A program made the position numbers and the translations under genes. The notes under the pieces were generated by a model. The model did no database searches and was not told the origin of the DNA. It was given only the letters and a program-made list of their open reading frames with translations. This document shows positions 8,824 through 19,426 of a stretch of 38,981 nucleotides of DNA, piece after piece (positions within the stretch are counted from its first letter, which is position 1; each line of letters begins with the position of its first letter). This stretch comes from Nitrososphaeraceae archaeon. GTDB taxonomy: Archaea; Thermoproteota; Nitrososphaeria; Nitrososphaerales; Nitrososphaeraceae. The stretch spans positions 1-38,981 of the forward strand of contig JADDOW010000010.1 in assembly GCA_016782225.1 (NCBI GenBank). The letters are read 5' to 3'.

Positions 8824-10299
8824 TTACTTTTCAAAGCTTATGGACATCCCTACAGCACTGCCGCTGCCAAAGCTTATTGCGTCTTTTGCGTCATCATTCC
8901 ATAGCACAATCGTGTTGATGTTTGACAGCTCCTTTGGTTGTTTTGTTACCAAATCTTTGCCAACCAGTGGGTCTTCAAACGATGTTTTGTATAGACCCTG
9001 GGTTGAAGATAACTGTCGAATCTTCACCATATCCACAAATACAGCGTCATTGTTACCCCTTGCCTGCGGCGCGTTCTGAAAGTCAATTGATCCCGCTATC
9101 AACTTCAGGTCCTTCTCGTTTGGAATGTTAAGCAACAGCGAAGCCATGTCCAATTGGCATTGGTCAAAGAACCCTATTATCCTGATTCCCTTTGGTGCCA
9201 ATTGGCCTGCCAAGTTCATTGTTTCAGATATTATCCCACATTCTGCAGTTGCCTCTATTGTTGTTGTTGTAGTTGTTGTTGTTGCTTTTTGCTGACCCTG
9301 GTCTTTGTTGTTGTTGTTGTTGTTACCATTGCCGCCAGTTGGGCATTTTTCTATCCTGAAGGAAACAAAGTCGTTGGACATGGTGCCGTTTTCGTCTTTC
9401 ACAGATAACTCTATACCAACACTTCCTGCAGCAGAATTCAAGGTGTTTCTTGTCTCCACTGCGGTTTTGACAGAATCACGGTTGATTATTGTTGGAAACA
9501 AATCTTCGTCATCTGTTTCCTCCACAGACCATGAATAGGACACTATGCTGTCTCCATCATCCGGATCATGGCTGTTTGAGGCATCCAGGATAACCCTCTC
9601 ACCCTCACAGACACTTTGTTTGCTTACGGTGGCTATTGCCACAGGTTGATTGTTTATCGGTGTGGATGTGCTGTTGGTGTTGTTTTGAGGCATGTCTACC
9701 TGAGTGTAGTTGTTGCGGGGTGGTGTTTGGGTTGAGTTGTTGTTGTTGTCAGTGTTACTGCTGTTGTTGTTGATGATGATGTCGATATCCTCCTCACCTA
9801 TGTTGCCCATATTGTCACCTGCGCCAGTTTCAGTTTCAGTTTCGTTTTCTGATGCACCTGTTTCGTTGTCAACTGGTTTTTCAATAGGGTTTGGTATGGG
9901 CGTTTGTGTTGGTGTTTGTGGCAGTGGTGTTTCACTAACGCATATGCCGTCTAAAAGAACCTCACCCTCGTTGCATTGAACTGATGGTTCTGCGTCTGGC
10001 AATGCATCGTTTTGTGTGCCTTCCTGTACTGCATTTGTTTCGCTTTCGTCAGCCGGTGTGGCAATTGAGTTTGTTTGGTCGTCTGTAACCTGACCTACTT
10101 CTTCTTCCTCCTCTACGGCTGTTTCCGTTTGTTGTTGTACCTCTCCCTCTTCTTCTTGGGCAAATGACTTTTTCAAAAAATAATCGTCGTCAATTGCGAC
10201 TATTCCAGCAATTGCTGCATGCATTATCAAGGCCATTACGTATATGAATACAAAAACGATTTTTGCATCCTTTTTCAACATATTTTTTTTTAACATCAC
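8824..10299 (-). CDS. Secreted PKD-domain protein with low-complexity linker, 491 aa
   Basis: The N-terminal segment (about residues 12-36) is a signal peptide or anchor after a Lys-rich start. Then come an acidic Glu/Gln-rich stretch (50-110), a short Cys-containing block (C108...C119), a Pro/Thr linker, and Asn/Thr-rich repeats. A PKD/REJ-type fold follows, opening with PVAIATVSKQ and carrying DASNSHDPDDGD and YSWSVEE (about 222-320). The C-terminal globular part (340-491) has GSGSAVGMSISFEK at its end. The encoding DNA has long GTT/TTG runs that represent Asn/Thr/Gln codons, not an array. The role is probably surface adhesion or matrix. Start is GTG at 10299 directly followed by ATG; either may be used. 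Confidence 0.8.
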   Translation of the reverse strand: MMLKKNMLKKDAKIVFVFIYVMALIMHAAIAGIVAIDDDYFLKKSFAQEEEGEVQQQTETAVEEEEEVGQVTDDQTNSIATPADESETNAVQEGTQNDALPDAEPSVQCNEGEVLLDGICVSETPLPQTPTQTPIPNPIEKPVDNETGASENETETETGAGDNMGNIGEEDIDIIINNNSSNTDNNNNSTQTPPRNNYTQVDMPQNNTNSTSTPINNQPVAIATVSKQSVCEGERVILDASNSHDPDDGDSIVSYSWSVEETDDEDLFPTIINRDSVKTAVETRNTLNSAAGSVGIELSVKDENGTMSNDFVSFRIEKCPTGGNGNNNNNNKDQGQQKATTTTTTTTIEATAECGIISETMNLAGQLAPKGIRIIGFFDQCQLDMASLLLNIPNEKDLKLIAGSIDFQNAPQARGNNDAVFVDMVKIRQLSSTQGLYKTSFEDPLVGKDLVTKQPKELSNINTIVLWNDDAKDAISFGSGSAVGMSISFEK

Positions 10300-10977
10300 A
10301 ATATTAAAGATATTGCTAATAGATTAGGGAAATGCTGAAACGATGGTGGAACAGGGGTTCCAACGTTAAGAGTCATCAATATTGTCATCATATGGTTTAT
10401 TTGCTGCATTATTTACTCTCTTTATGATGCACTTATCTAACAGCCACAACGAGATATGCGAAATGGCCGAAACAATTAGCTCCTCGTTATACTGGAGAAA
10501 AATTATATGTTATATTAGAGATTGATAAATAACATTAAAGTCAAAAGTATGAGTGAGCAAAAAACGCCGAATCATTCCAATATCCAAAGAATTTTCTTTA
10601 CTTTGTGGACTAAACTATATTTCAATATGGGAAATAGATCATTTACATTACCGAACTTTTATAGCATCTATTATTTGGCAACAGCATTTGCTAAAGGTTT
10701 CATATTTGCATGATGTCACAAACGGACCTCAAGCCTCGCCACCCTGTGTAGTACAATTCATATCGGTAAAATTTAACAATGATAATGAAAATAAAAAACA
10801 GCAAATTAAATTGCAATTTCAATATAATCTTTTATATCAGATAAATAACCATTTCTCGTGACCTCATCAATATTAAAAAAAATATGAACAAAATTAATAA
10901 AAATGCATCAAACATAAATCATTTGACAAACTTTACCGTTATTGTTCAATGTGGTTACCAAATGGTGGTATAAAGTT
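10300..10977. other. Intergenic with unresolved short frames
   Basis: Two overlapping plus-strand frames (10522-10713 and 10553-10861) and a third shorter one near 10450-10532 (LAPRYTGEKLYVILEIDK) are open, but none is clearly a gene. They could be pieces of one decayed gene in three frames. TATA-like sequence near 10305-10316 fits the PKD gene on the minus strand. Confidence 0.35.
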
Positions 10978-11532
10978 ATGTCAGTGTTTAAAATTCCCAG
11001 GTGGATGCGCGCATTTGAAATCGGCTTGGGGATAGTAATTGTAGTTTTATCTGCAATTGTTATTTTAAGTCCAATAAGCGGATTCTTATCCATCATCTGG
11101 ATCTTGGGGGTACTTTTATTTGTAATAGGTATCGAAATCATAGTCAGTCACGTATTCACACATCAAAAGTCTCGTTTTGCAGGATATCTTTGGGTATAGC
11201 TGTAATCATACTAGGGATTATTGCCATAGCGTTCCCATTGATCACCTCAATAATTGTGATAACCTTATTGGGAGTCGCTTTACTATTTAGTGGTGTTTCA
11301 AAGATAAATCACGGTGTTAACAATAAGCAAAGGAACAGATGGAAAAGAGGATTTAGTGTGGCAACGGGGTTGTTTTCGATCGTCTTGGCAATTACGATAC
11401 TAGTTTTTCCTGTGTGGCATCGCGTTTGCCGGTTTATTAATAGGTATTTCAATGCTTATAACAGGAATTCAAATGATTTCATCTGGAGTTTTGGGAAAGA
11501 TGGTGAATAACAGAATGAAAGATTTAAGGTAA
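10978..11532 (+). pseudogene. HdeD/DUF308-family membrane protein with two frameshifts
   Basis: From ATG 10978 (MSVFKIPRWMRAFEIG) the protein has the paired-helix pattern of the DUF308/HdeD family: repeated GLGIVIVVLSAIVIL, GIAVIILGIIAIAFP and GIAFAGLLIGISMLITG segments separated by short basic loops. The frame shifts by one base near 11185 and again near 11422, then runs to TAA at 11530-11532. The repaired length of about 184 aa and six spans match the family's usual size. HdeD-type proteins are linked to acid or membrane stress in bacteria; the role in archaea is unknown. The shifts are single-base events without a long homopolymer. Confidence 0.75.
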
Positions 11533-12000
11533 TCGACATTAAAAACAAATTTCAGCTGCCCTTTTTTTTATGAGCCAGCAGCATCCCTTGGATACTCAAA
11601 GTAGTGGAAAAGGATTTTGGCATCATATGGTAATGGTGAAGCATGTAAATATAGTATATTGATGAAGGGGATTTTCTAAATTTTTAAAAGAACTTGTAGA
11701 GTATCAAAAGGAGTATATCAGAAAGTGTTTTGTAATGCATTAATGCAAATTCTCAACATCGGAGAATGTATGCATACTGCCTATTTCAAGAGAAGCAGGA
11801 TGGGAAAATCCATGCAGCAGATTAATGACAGAACGAAAGAGTTACAACATGCTTTTTCGTCAAACAGATCAAACATAATCAATGGCTATTGGACAAATTG
11901 TTGGATTGTAAAGGAATCCCCCCCTTGGACGTAAATCCATAATATTGAATTACAGATTATGAATATTGTTAAAGTAAATTCCAACATCACATATCTTTTA
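11533..12000. other. Convergent intergenic region
   Basis: It lies between the DUF308 gene and the large kinase gene. A frame from ATG 11800 (MGKSMQQINDRTKELQ..., to 11934) has some protein character but no family. An eight-T run near 11563-11570 may terminate the plus-strand gene. No copy of the dispersed repeats was found here. Confidence 0.35.
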
Positions 12001-14431
12001 TTAATCATTTTTGGGATCCATTAACGGCAAAATAAATGAAAATGTCGCACCATTTCCATCATCATTGTTTTTTGCCCATATCCTTCCGCCATGGGCTTCT
12101 ACGATGTTTTTGCAAATGAATAAGCCAAGCCCAGTTCCCTTTTCTGATTTGGTGGCAAATTTGTTAAACAACTTGGGCAGTATTTCCGTGTGAATGCCCC
12201 TTCCATTATCCTTTATTGTTATAACTGCGTATTTTTGGCAATTGATAGCTTCTCTTTTTATTTCCATTTTTATCATCTCACCCTCATTTGTGAACTTAAA
12301 CGCGTTATCCCATAGATTTGAAATAACCTGAGACACCCTTGATCTATCCACCTCGGCCAAAAAGGAATCATAACTGCCATGTTTATTTAATTGCGAGAAG
12401 TCTAGCCTTGAGTTATATCTTTCTTCATTGTCTAAATGGCGTCTGTATGCACGTTCAATGTCATTCATCACATGTTTTTCATAATCCATCATATGCTCAA
12501 GTAAAAACAATCTTAGATCAATGGCCTCTTTATGGAGGCTCAAAGAATTTGTTTCAATCCGCGTAATGTCTAAAACATTGGTTGTCAATGACATCAGTTT
12601 TTTTGTGTTTCTTATAATGGTATCGATATAACCAATGATTTGGTTTTTGTTTATCAGTACCCCTTGCGGACTACCGGGTTCGATTTGGATTATGATTGAT
12701 TTTAGAATTTCAGAAATTGCAAGTATTGGTTGAATTGGATTCCTTAATTCATGCGCCGCAATATGGATAAAGTCTTTCTGGAGTATTTCACCTTTCTTTA
12801 ACTGTTGGTATAACTCAGTTTGTTCCCACAAGTTTTCAAATATGGAAACATAGGATAACACACCAGCCTTACTGTTGGAATAGGTCGACAATCCTATTGC
12901 TTCATGAAATGTCTCTTTTGTGTCATCCTTTAGTTCCATTACCAAGGATACCTTTCTGTCTACCATGAGAATGGTGGATCCTGTTTCTATCGATGTGTGG
13001 ATATACCTTATTTGAACATTGCTGCTGTTGTTGTTCGCATTGTTTATGAAATATTTGTGTTTTTCCAGACTGTCAATCAATTCTGCCGTCTTTTCGCTCT
13101 TAGGAATGAGCATCCTTACCTTCACACTTCTGCATGTTGCGGCACGAGTTATCGCATCAATCACTCCAAGTTTGTTCTGCCTCAGAAAGGCGTTGGTTGT
13201 AGGAAGCATAAGCATTATTTCCTTATTTGCCGAATTCAATAAATCCAAATACGTATTTCCAGCATTAGACGACCTTGAGATTATGTCCACCATTTCAGTG
13301 TCAAGTCCCCTTTCGATGTCCTCTATAGCATCTTTCGCATCTATGCCATTTTTCCACAGTTCCTCAAATACAGTTTTGTACTGATTTATGTAGAGATCAT
13401 CGTTGCTCGTAAACAAACTGTTTATGGTTTTTCTTTCTTCTTTCCGATCGATAGGTTCGGCATTTGAGAAGAAAATTCTGTTATTTAGTAAAAAGTTTAA
13501 TGGTGGAAGGTTTCTTACGCTTCTAATTTTGACACCAATGTCCAAGAATAGTTTGGCTAACCCCACATCCTCCCTACAACTTATGTGTGTAACCCATCTT
13601 ACACCGCTGTGATGTCCCCTCTCGTATTTATCCATTATTTCCTGATATACATCAAAAAAACAATTGTGTACTATTTTTAGCAAACCAGTATCTGAGCAAA
13701 CTAATATTTCATCACTGCTTTTGCCCAAAGACTCTATATTTTTGTGTATGTTCTCTGCATCATCCAATACTTTGATTTCGGTTCTTCTGATTCCCTCTTC
13801 AATTTCCCTCATCCTTTGCGTTGCCGGTATAGCATTGACCCATAAACTTTCGAAAACCAATTGCTGCTGCTCCACTATTTCCTTTACGTTACTGTGGATA
13901 AGGTGGGGAACAGGTTTAGCTTCTTGCAAATTGGCTGTAGCAATATATTCCATTTCGCTTACAGCCATTCCCCCTTTGGCGTTATCCATGTGGCGCACCT
14001 CAGCTATCTTCATCAGCTCTTTACAGTAGTTGATGTTGTGCTTTGTAATATCGGAGATGTACCTTATTCTGACCCCCCCTTCTATGCGCGTTTCTCATGC
14101 CTTTTCTTAGTTGCTCTATACCCATTGCTATTGTGGGACCATTGGAATCGGCATAATTGTCCCATCTGCGTCTTGCGTTGTTTACTGTTTGCAAAATTAC
14201 TTTCGTAGTTTCATCTTCACCATAGACAACCCGGGTTCTTTCTTTTTGGGGGGCATCGTCTTTGCCATCTTTGTCACTATTGGCAACCTGAGTTGCATTG
14301 TAACAATCTTTATCTTTGTTGTCTAAAGGCATATTTTTATCCATTTCAATGGAGTCTAAAGATGGTGTATCATATCCATTGTCAAGATCATCATAGGTTT
14401 TTTCCCCATCGATATTGATTATAAAGTTCAA
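12001..14431 (-). pseudogene. Large soluble sensor histidine kinase, one frameshift in a seven-G run
   Basis: Two frames (14431-14021 and 14013-12001) join into one protein of about 809 aa if one G is removed from the G7 run at 14073-14079; the joined sequence then reads RRGVRIRYISDITKHN across the break. The N-terminal region carries two similar sensor modules without membrane spans, so it is probably cytoplasmic. Then come HisKA with FIHIAAHELRNPIQP and a HATPase with DNGRGIH and GTGLGLFICKNIVEAHGG. The C-terminus GATFSFILPL is intact. It likely autophosphorylates on the H-box His; the signal and partner regulator are unknown. The start is a TTG at 14431. The 670-codon C-terminal frame is clean, so the frameshift may be a sequencing error and the gene functional. 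Confidence 0.85.
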
Positions 14432-15145
14432 TATCTAACAATACCTTTTGAAATCCTTGCGATATAAGCATACCTGTTTTTGCAACCTTTCCCGCAAAAA
14501 AACAATATTTAATTAATTTATTATATTAAACCAATAAAAAAACAAATATAATTCAAACATCGCCAAAAGCTCCTCAATACCGGGAAAAAGTTGTTAAATA
14601 TATTCGCGGTATTATATCATATTAGAGATATTTCTATTAGACATAAAGGGATAAAAAACATTTCAGTCAAGCTATGTTTTGGGTCTGCAGTTGAAATCAA
14701 CGGTGCAACTCAAAATGCAAAAAATCAAACTATTTTCCCTTTGCAAAACACAATGAAACCACTGTTAAAGTCCAAATGTGATATCCTAACAACTACCCCA
14801 TACCACAAAAGTCATAATCGTTTTCATTGATTGCTATGAGTGCATTTAGCAAAATGGAAAACTCCAAAAATCTAGTTCCCATTGAAACTGGATAGGAACG
14901 CCAAACTAAATTCTATTCAGTTTTGACATGATCCAAAAATAGAGATCAGTTATGGTCAATTGGGGGCCAATGCCGATATTGATTCCATATAGGTGGTTCT
15001 TCTGTTTATGCAATAAGACTTAATGCAACAATATGAGATAATGATCTTGTCTAAGCATATTATTCCCACCTGTGGCCGTTTTCTTTAACATCACACAAGC
15101 TTATAGACTGCATGGATAAAGATAGGGCAAAGGATCATTATTTTC
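14432..15145. other. Intergenic, contains a family-2 repeat copy
   Basis: No gene is firmly supported. A TTG-initiated frame at 14591-14830 and a short one at 14837-14893 (MSAFSKMENSKNLVPIETG) are weak candidates. A copy of the second dispersed repeat lies at 14962-15017. Confidence 0.4.
14962..15017 (+). repeat. Dispersed intergenic repeat, family 2 (copy a)
   Basis: It opens GGGGGCCAATGCCGATATTG, has GGTTCT at 14995-15000 and ends TTTATGCAATAAG. It shares this order of blocks with copies at 18189, 21434 and 36922. Confidence 0.5.
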
Positions 15146-16066
15146 CTAAATCAAATCTAACAGGCTTATCACTATAAAGCCATTATCCTTTAGGTATTTC
15201 ATCTCCGCTTTGAATAATTCAAAACTTGTGGTATAGAATCCACTTGTAGTGTCAATATCATGGTATATTATTATAGGGATTGCACCTATCTCCTCACCAT
15301 CATTATAACCACTTTGACTTTCAACCACATCAATGAATCTCTGTAACATTTGCTCATCATTATACCCATTGTCTTCTCTTTCAGAATCATGACTCCACCC
15401 AATTATTGAATATTTACCGTATTCTTCATTTTCCCCAAAGGAAGTACAATCTATCTTTTCGTCTTGTAGCGATGAATTAGTTAGACCACATTTCACAAAT
15501 GTCAACGGATCGTTGGCAGTTCTTGCCATATCGTAATGTTTGGCAACTTCTTTTAGTATGGCAGGATTATCTGAACCCCCATTTTTTGGATAAGTAAATA
15601 CTCTAACATCCCTAACACCGTTATCCAACAGGCATTTTTTTGATTCACTTATTTCATAATTTGCTATATCCATTGGTATGTCTTCAAGCTCTGTATGGCT
15701 CATTGAATGGGATGCCAGGTCATATCCATCTCTTTCCAACTGCTGTATGTCATGCCAATCCAGATGGTCACTCAGTGAGACATTGTTGCATATGATGGAA
15801 AAGGTGGCTGGATAGTCATAGTTGTCAAGTATTCTTTTAGCGTACTGTATTTGGCCTTTTTTTCCGTCATCAAACGTAATAATTGCCAATTTCTTATCAC
15901 CGTTTTCTGCGACATCTGGGGTCCCATTAACGATGTTTTCGCCTCCGCCTGACTGGCCAAATGCAGCCATGTAGTTAATTCCACCAAATACTATGTTGTT
16001 TATGATCATGGCAGATAAAATTGCAAAAATTGCAACTCCCAATATTCCGAGATTGTTAAAAAACAC
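15146..16066 (-). CDS. Membrane-anchored polysaccharide deacetylase (NodB fold), 306 aa
   Basis: An N-terminal hydrophobic segment (about 8-32) anchors or exports the protein. The NodB homology domain shows motif 1 TFDDG (64-68, catalytic base and metal Asp) and motif 2 HSMSH (120-124, metal His pair). A later FTYPKNGGSDNP fits motif 3, and an IIYHDI region near the C-terminus fits the last motif. The family removes acetyl groups from N-acetylated sugars in glycans. In this archaeon it probably modifies surface polysaccharide or glycoprotein glycans; that is inference. Start is GTG at 16066, with a TATA box 25-34 nt upstream. The gene is intact and stands alone. Confidence 0.88.
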   Translation of the reverse strand: MFFNNLGILGVAIFAILSAMIINNIVFGGINYMAAFGQSGGGENIVNGTPDVAENGDKKLAIITFDDGKKGQIQYAKRILDNYDYPATFSIICNNVSLSDHLDWHDIQQLERDGYDLASHSMSHTELEDIPMDIANYEISESKKCLLDNGVRDVRVFTYPKNGGSDNPAILKEVAKHYDMARTANDPLTFVKCGLTNSSLQDEKIDCTSFGENEEYGKYSIIGWSHDSEREDNGYNDEQMLQRFIDVVESQSGYNDGEEIGAIPIIIYHDIDTTSGFYTTSFELFKAEMKYLKDNGFIVISLLDLI

Positions 16067-16090
16067 TGTGGTATCCTAAACGAAAATATG

Positions 16091-16100
16091 GCTTATAAAC
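16091..16100 (-). promoter_or_regulatory. Archaeal TATA box for the deacetylase gene
   Basis: Minus strand reads GTTTATAAGC, 25-34 nt before the GTG start, fitting a leaderless transcript. Confidence 0.55.
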
Positions 16101-16330
16101 CAAAAGAGTAAAAAATTAGATAAATCACAAATATTGAATTTTTTATGCAAATCAGACATAGAATTAGGATTTGTCATTGATATCCATTCCAACCCCCTAA
16201 AGACAGAAATTGTACAATATGTAAAAAACGATACTATAAATTGGTAAATAAAAAATCAATGGGTTACGGCAGGTTTGATTTAGAGGATTGGTGGAATGCA
16301 AAAATGAATAAATTCTCTTTAACTGTGAGA

Positions 16331-16359
16331 AACCAATTATAAAAACCCCACCATTGGTT
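16331..16359 (-). terminator. Hairpin just after a small minus-strand frame
   Basis: AACCAAT (16331-16337) and ATTGGTT (16353-16359) are exact inverted repeats with a 15-nt C-rich spacer. They begin 2 nt beyond the stop of the small frame at 16362-16475, a position typical of a transcript end. Confidence 0.35.
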
Positions 16360-16361
16360 AT

Positions 16362-16475
16362 TTAAATTTTATGCTGCTGCAGCATACAGTGTACCGTTTC
16401 TTCATATTCCTCTTTCATAAAAAAAGTCGTCTCAAAACTTTTAACTAAATCAAACATTCCTTTTTCTAAGGACAA
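16362..16475 (-). CDS. Possible 37-aa micro-protein
   Basis: TTG at 16475 (or ATG at 16457) opens a short frame containing FDLVKSFETTFFMKEEYEE and ending MLQQHKI. It is acidic, with amphipathic helical character. No homologue is recognised. A hairpin directly follows its stop, which mildly supports expression. Confidence 0.4.
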   Translation of the reverse strand: MSLEKGMFDLVKSFETTFFMKEEYEETVHCMLQQHKI

Positions 16476-17029
16476 TCAACTTCAAATCCATTCACTTCAT
16501 AAGTTCCTCACTCTTTCACTTAAGCTATAGACCACATAATGGCGCAATATGATTCCTAACCAAAAAAAGGTAAATACGTTGTTCTATCATTTCAAACACT
16601 TAAAATTGGAAAGATCACCGAATGAAAAACTCATTTATCTATTCATTGGTAATTCTCCTGCTTCCTTTCTCCCTCTTATTTTCTACATATTAAAGAGGAT
16701 CATGTCATCAGAAATTGCTGAGGCCATTATTGTGTTTTCTTGATGTGTCTAGTCTCACACCCATTTTCATTGTATAGCGGATTGTCCATTATTCATTTGA
16801 TACGGATATTGCGATACCGACTTTTGCGTTGCATCGTTTTCCTCTTCTACATCTACACATCATACTTTTTTTAGGAGGCCATTAATCTTTTGCCATCTGA
16901 CATAAACAAAACAACAGTTTTTTAACAATAGGAAGTGGTATCGGTATTGGATTCATAGATCCTAGAAAAAGTATTTTTGACGATTATGGGGAGAAAACTT
17001 TTTTCCCCCTAAATTGTCTTTATGCACAT
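16476..17029. other. No supported gene
   Basis: A 64-codon plus-strand frame at 16549-16743 is open but looks like chance coding. The stretch directly before 17030 presumably holds the promoter of the MBL-fold gene. Confidence 0.35.
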
Positions 17030-18076
17030 ATGGCGTTAGCCGAAATAGACAGATTATCCATAACATTGTTGATGGACAATTATACCGACAGATTGTTACC
17101 GCCATCATACCCGGCGATTCGCAACCCAATGATAAAAAATGAGCAAATTCTCCCTCCCCCCGTTGCAGAACATGGTTTTTCGGCACTGGTCAGAGCTGTG
17201 TGTTATGGCAAAAGCGGAGAAGGAGATAAAATTCAAACTTGTACAGAAAGCATAACTCTTTTTGATTGTGGAACAAGTGAAAATGGTGTTGTGCACAATG
17301 CAGATATATTGGGAATAAACTTCAATTCCATAAATTCCATCATTCTCAGCCATGGGCATTTTGATCACTTTACGGGTCTTTTGAGCATACTCAAGAGAAT
17401 CGATAAGCCAATTAGGATGATCTGTCACCCTGATGCGTTCTCAAAGAGATGGATAATATTTCCCAACGGCACGGACAAAGCAAAAATGCCTTTCCTGGAT
17501 AAAGAGGAATTGCAAAGACAGGGAGTGATCATAGCAGAAAAGAAAACCCCAAGCTTAGTCTCCGAAGACAATATAGGGGAACAACAATATTTGTCAAACA
17601 GCGATAAGAATACCTCGGCACCAAAATTACTAGTCACTGGCCAGATTCCGCGAAATACCCCATACGAAAAAGGGTTTCCATTGCAGTACAAGGAAGATCC
17701 TATCAATGGTGACCTCATTCCTGATCCCTTGGTAAATGATGACCAAGCCATTGTTGCAAATCTAAGGAAAAAAGGTTTGGTAGTCATTAGCGGTTGCGCA
17801 CATGCAGGCATCATTAACACAGTCAACTACGCCAAATCGCTTACAGGAATCAACAAGATATTTGCCATTGTAGGTGGTTTTCACCTAACTGGAGGAGGAA
17901 TTTATGAGGAGGCCATAGAACCAACAATATCAGAATTGAAAAGGATGGACCCAAGGTACCTAATTCCATGCCATTGTACAGGATGGAAAGCTACAAGCAG
18001 AATAATTCAAGAACTAGGGGAAAAATTCCTGCAGCCGACTACATGCACTACTTTTACATTCGATTCGACCATTTGA
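17030..18076 (+). CDS. Metallo-beta-lactamase-fold hydrolase, 348 aa
   Basis: The signature SHGHFDH lies at 107-113 (His108, His110, Asp112, His113), preceded by LFDCGTSENG (78-86), the usual strand before the metal site. Later metal-ligand candidates are His in SGCAHAGI, His in GGFHLTGGG and His in IPCHCTGW near the C-terminus. This pattern matches the MBL subfamily annotated as dihydropterin/ribofuranosylaminobenzene phosphate synthase-like, which binds two metals; the substrate of such archaeal members is not settled. Soluble, no signal peptide, intact from ATG 17030. The next plus-strand gene begins 500 bp downstream. Confidence 0.87.
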   Translation: MALAEIDRLSITLLMDNYTDRLLPPSYPAIRNPMIKNEQILPPPVAEHGFSALVRAVCYGKSGEGDKIQTCTESITLFDCGTSENGVVHNADILGINFNSINSIILSHGHFDHFTGLLSILKRIDKPIRMICHPDAFSKRWIIFPNGTDKAKMPFLDKEELQRQGVIIAEKKTPSLVSEDNIGEQQYLSNSDKNTSAPKLLVTGQIPRNTPYEKGFPLQYKEDPINGDLIPDPLVNDDQAIVANLRKKGLVVISGCAHAGIINTVNYAKSLTGINKIFAIVGGFHLTGGGIYEEAIEPTISELKRMDPRYLIPCHCTGWKATSRIIQELGEKFLQPTTCTTFTFDSTI

Positions 18077-18583
18077 TGTACTGGAATTGCGCGAATTCAA
18101 ATGGTTCAACTGATTCATTATATCTGTTGGTAACTGTATCCGCTACAGGCAAGCACGGAAAAGAACCATGTAAACAAATTGGCACAGTGAACTAATGCCG
18201 GTATTGGCTCCATTTAACAGATTATGTTTTTTGATGCAGTAATTCCAGGTTTAGGTTTTGAGTTTGCGTTGTCTAGTTAATCTTGTTACTATTGCTTAAC
18301 ATTTTTGATTTGATACACTAAACAGATTCTATCAAATAGACGCGATGTTTATGTATTTTTCATGTATTTTATAATGCTAGCAAACGCCTTGATTTAATAA
18401 AATCCAATAATTTCATGTTACTGTCCTGTAATCATATATGGCAATTTACTTTGCAAAACACTCAAGTTCAACGCATTTTAGCCTTAAAGAATAAAAAACA
18501 AAGTCATTGCGTAGCAATGGATTAACCAATTGTCATTACTTCATTAGATCACCAATTTATATACTTTTTACAGTTAATATTCA
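18077..18583. other. Intergenic, contains a family-2 repeat copy
   Basis: No gene is supported. A family-2 repeat copy lies at 18189-18243. A TATA-like sequence near 18558-18566 fits the following SDR gene. Confidence 0.4.
18189..18243 (+). repeat. Dispersed intergenic repeat, family 2 (copy b)
   Basis: It opens AACTAATGCCGGTATTGGCT and ends TTTTTTGATGCAGTAA. The two end blocks match copies a and c; the middle is diverged. Confidence 0.45.
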
Positions 18584-19426
18584 GTGCAAAATCAAAATGT
18601 TGCCCTGATTACTGGTAGCTCTAGCGGCATAGGATATGAAACATCCCTCCTGTTAGCCAAAAGCGGATTTCACACGTATGCTTCTATGCGTAACCTTGAA
18701 AAATCCAAAAGCATAGCAGAAATAGCCAATAAGGAAAAATTGCCATTGGAAATCATTCAGCTTGATGTCAACGATGACAGATCCGTCAAATAGGCAATTG
18801 ACAAAATAGTAGATGAAGACAATAGAATAGACGTATTGGTAAACAATGCAGGGTATGGGCTTTTTGGATCTCTAGAGGATTTATCAATAGAGGAGATTAA
18901 AGCACAGTTTGAGACAAACTTTTTTGGCGTAATACGGGTAACGCAGAAAGTTCTTCCAATCATGAGAAAGCAGAACAGCGGGACAATAGTAAATTTAAGT
19001 TCAGTTGGAGGTCGCGTTGGTGTTCCTGTTTTGTCTGCATATCAAAGCACAAAGTTCGCATTAGAAGGTTTAAGCGAATCATTATCATATGAACTTGAAC
19101 CTTTTGGAATTAGAGTGGTTATAGTTGAACCGGGGTTTATCAGGACAAACATAATGAACTCAAGCATTATGGCAAAAAAAGCTGTAGACCGAGAATCACC
19201 ATACCTTTCGCTGATGCAAAAGGTAGAGAACCACTTTAAATCAATGATGGACAATCCTTCAACTTCCCAACCAGAAGTAGTGGCAAACGTAATACTACAA
19301 GCCATAACGTCTGAAAACCCACAACTGAGATACACTGCAGGCAATGACGCTGCTACTGTAATGCAAGCAAGAAAAACCATGTCAGATTCGGAGTTTGGCA
19401 ATTTAATAAAGCAACAGTTTCTGTAA
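18584..19426 (+). pseudogene. Short-chain dehydrogenase/reductase with an in-frame amber codon
   Basis: From GTG 18584 the protein starts MQNQNVALITGSSSGIG, the SDR cofactor loop (10-17). The frame is interrupted once by TAG at 18791-18793 (context SVK-stop-AIDKIVDED) and continues unshifted through VNNAGYG, NLSSVGGR and the catalytic SAYQSTK to TAA at 19424-19426. Full length is 280 aa, normal for the classical SDR family. A Gln (CAG) at the stop would restore it. All catalytic residues survive downstream, so inactivation is recent, or the stop is a base-call error. The family reduces or oxidises carbonyl/hydroxyl groups with NAD(P)H; the substrate is unknown. Confidence 0.82.

Noticed and set aside
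9240-9330. GTT/TTG triplet repeats resembling a microsatellite or array
   Set aside because: They encode the Asn/Thr/Gln low-complexity linkers of the PKD protein on the minus strand; there are no spacers.
11725-11934. 69-codon plus-strand frame
   Set aside because: The N-terminal part is not protein-like, no family is recognisable and it lies in a convergent gap; only the part after 11800 has some coding character.
13019-14029. Hydrophobic plus-strand frames of about 120 codons
   Set aside because: They lie antisense to the large histidine kinase and have no start context or homology.
17105-17826. Two long minus-strand frames (107 and 133 codons)
   Set aside because: They are shadows of the metallo-beta-lactamase-fold gene, whose motifs are clear on the plus strand.
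18791-18793. Amber codon as a recoding (pyrrolysine-type) site
   Set aside because: Both TAG and TAA occur as in-frame stops in the window, there is no catalytic reason for a special residue here, and no pyl genes are present.
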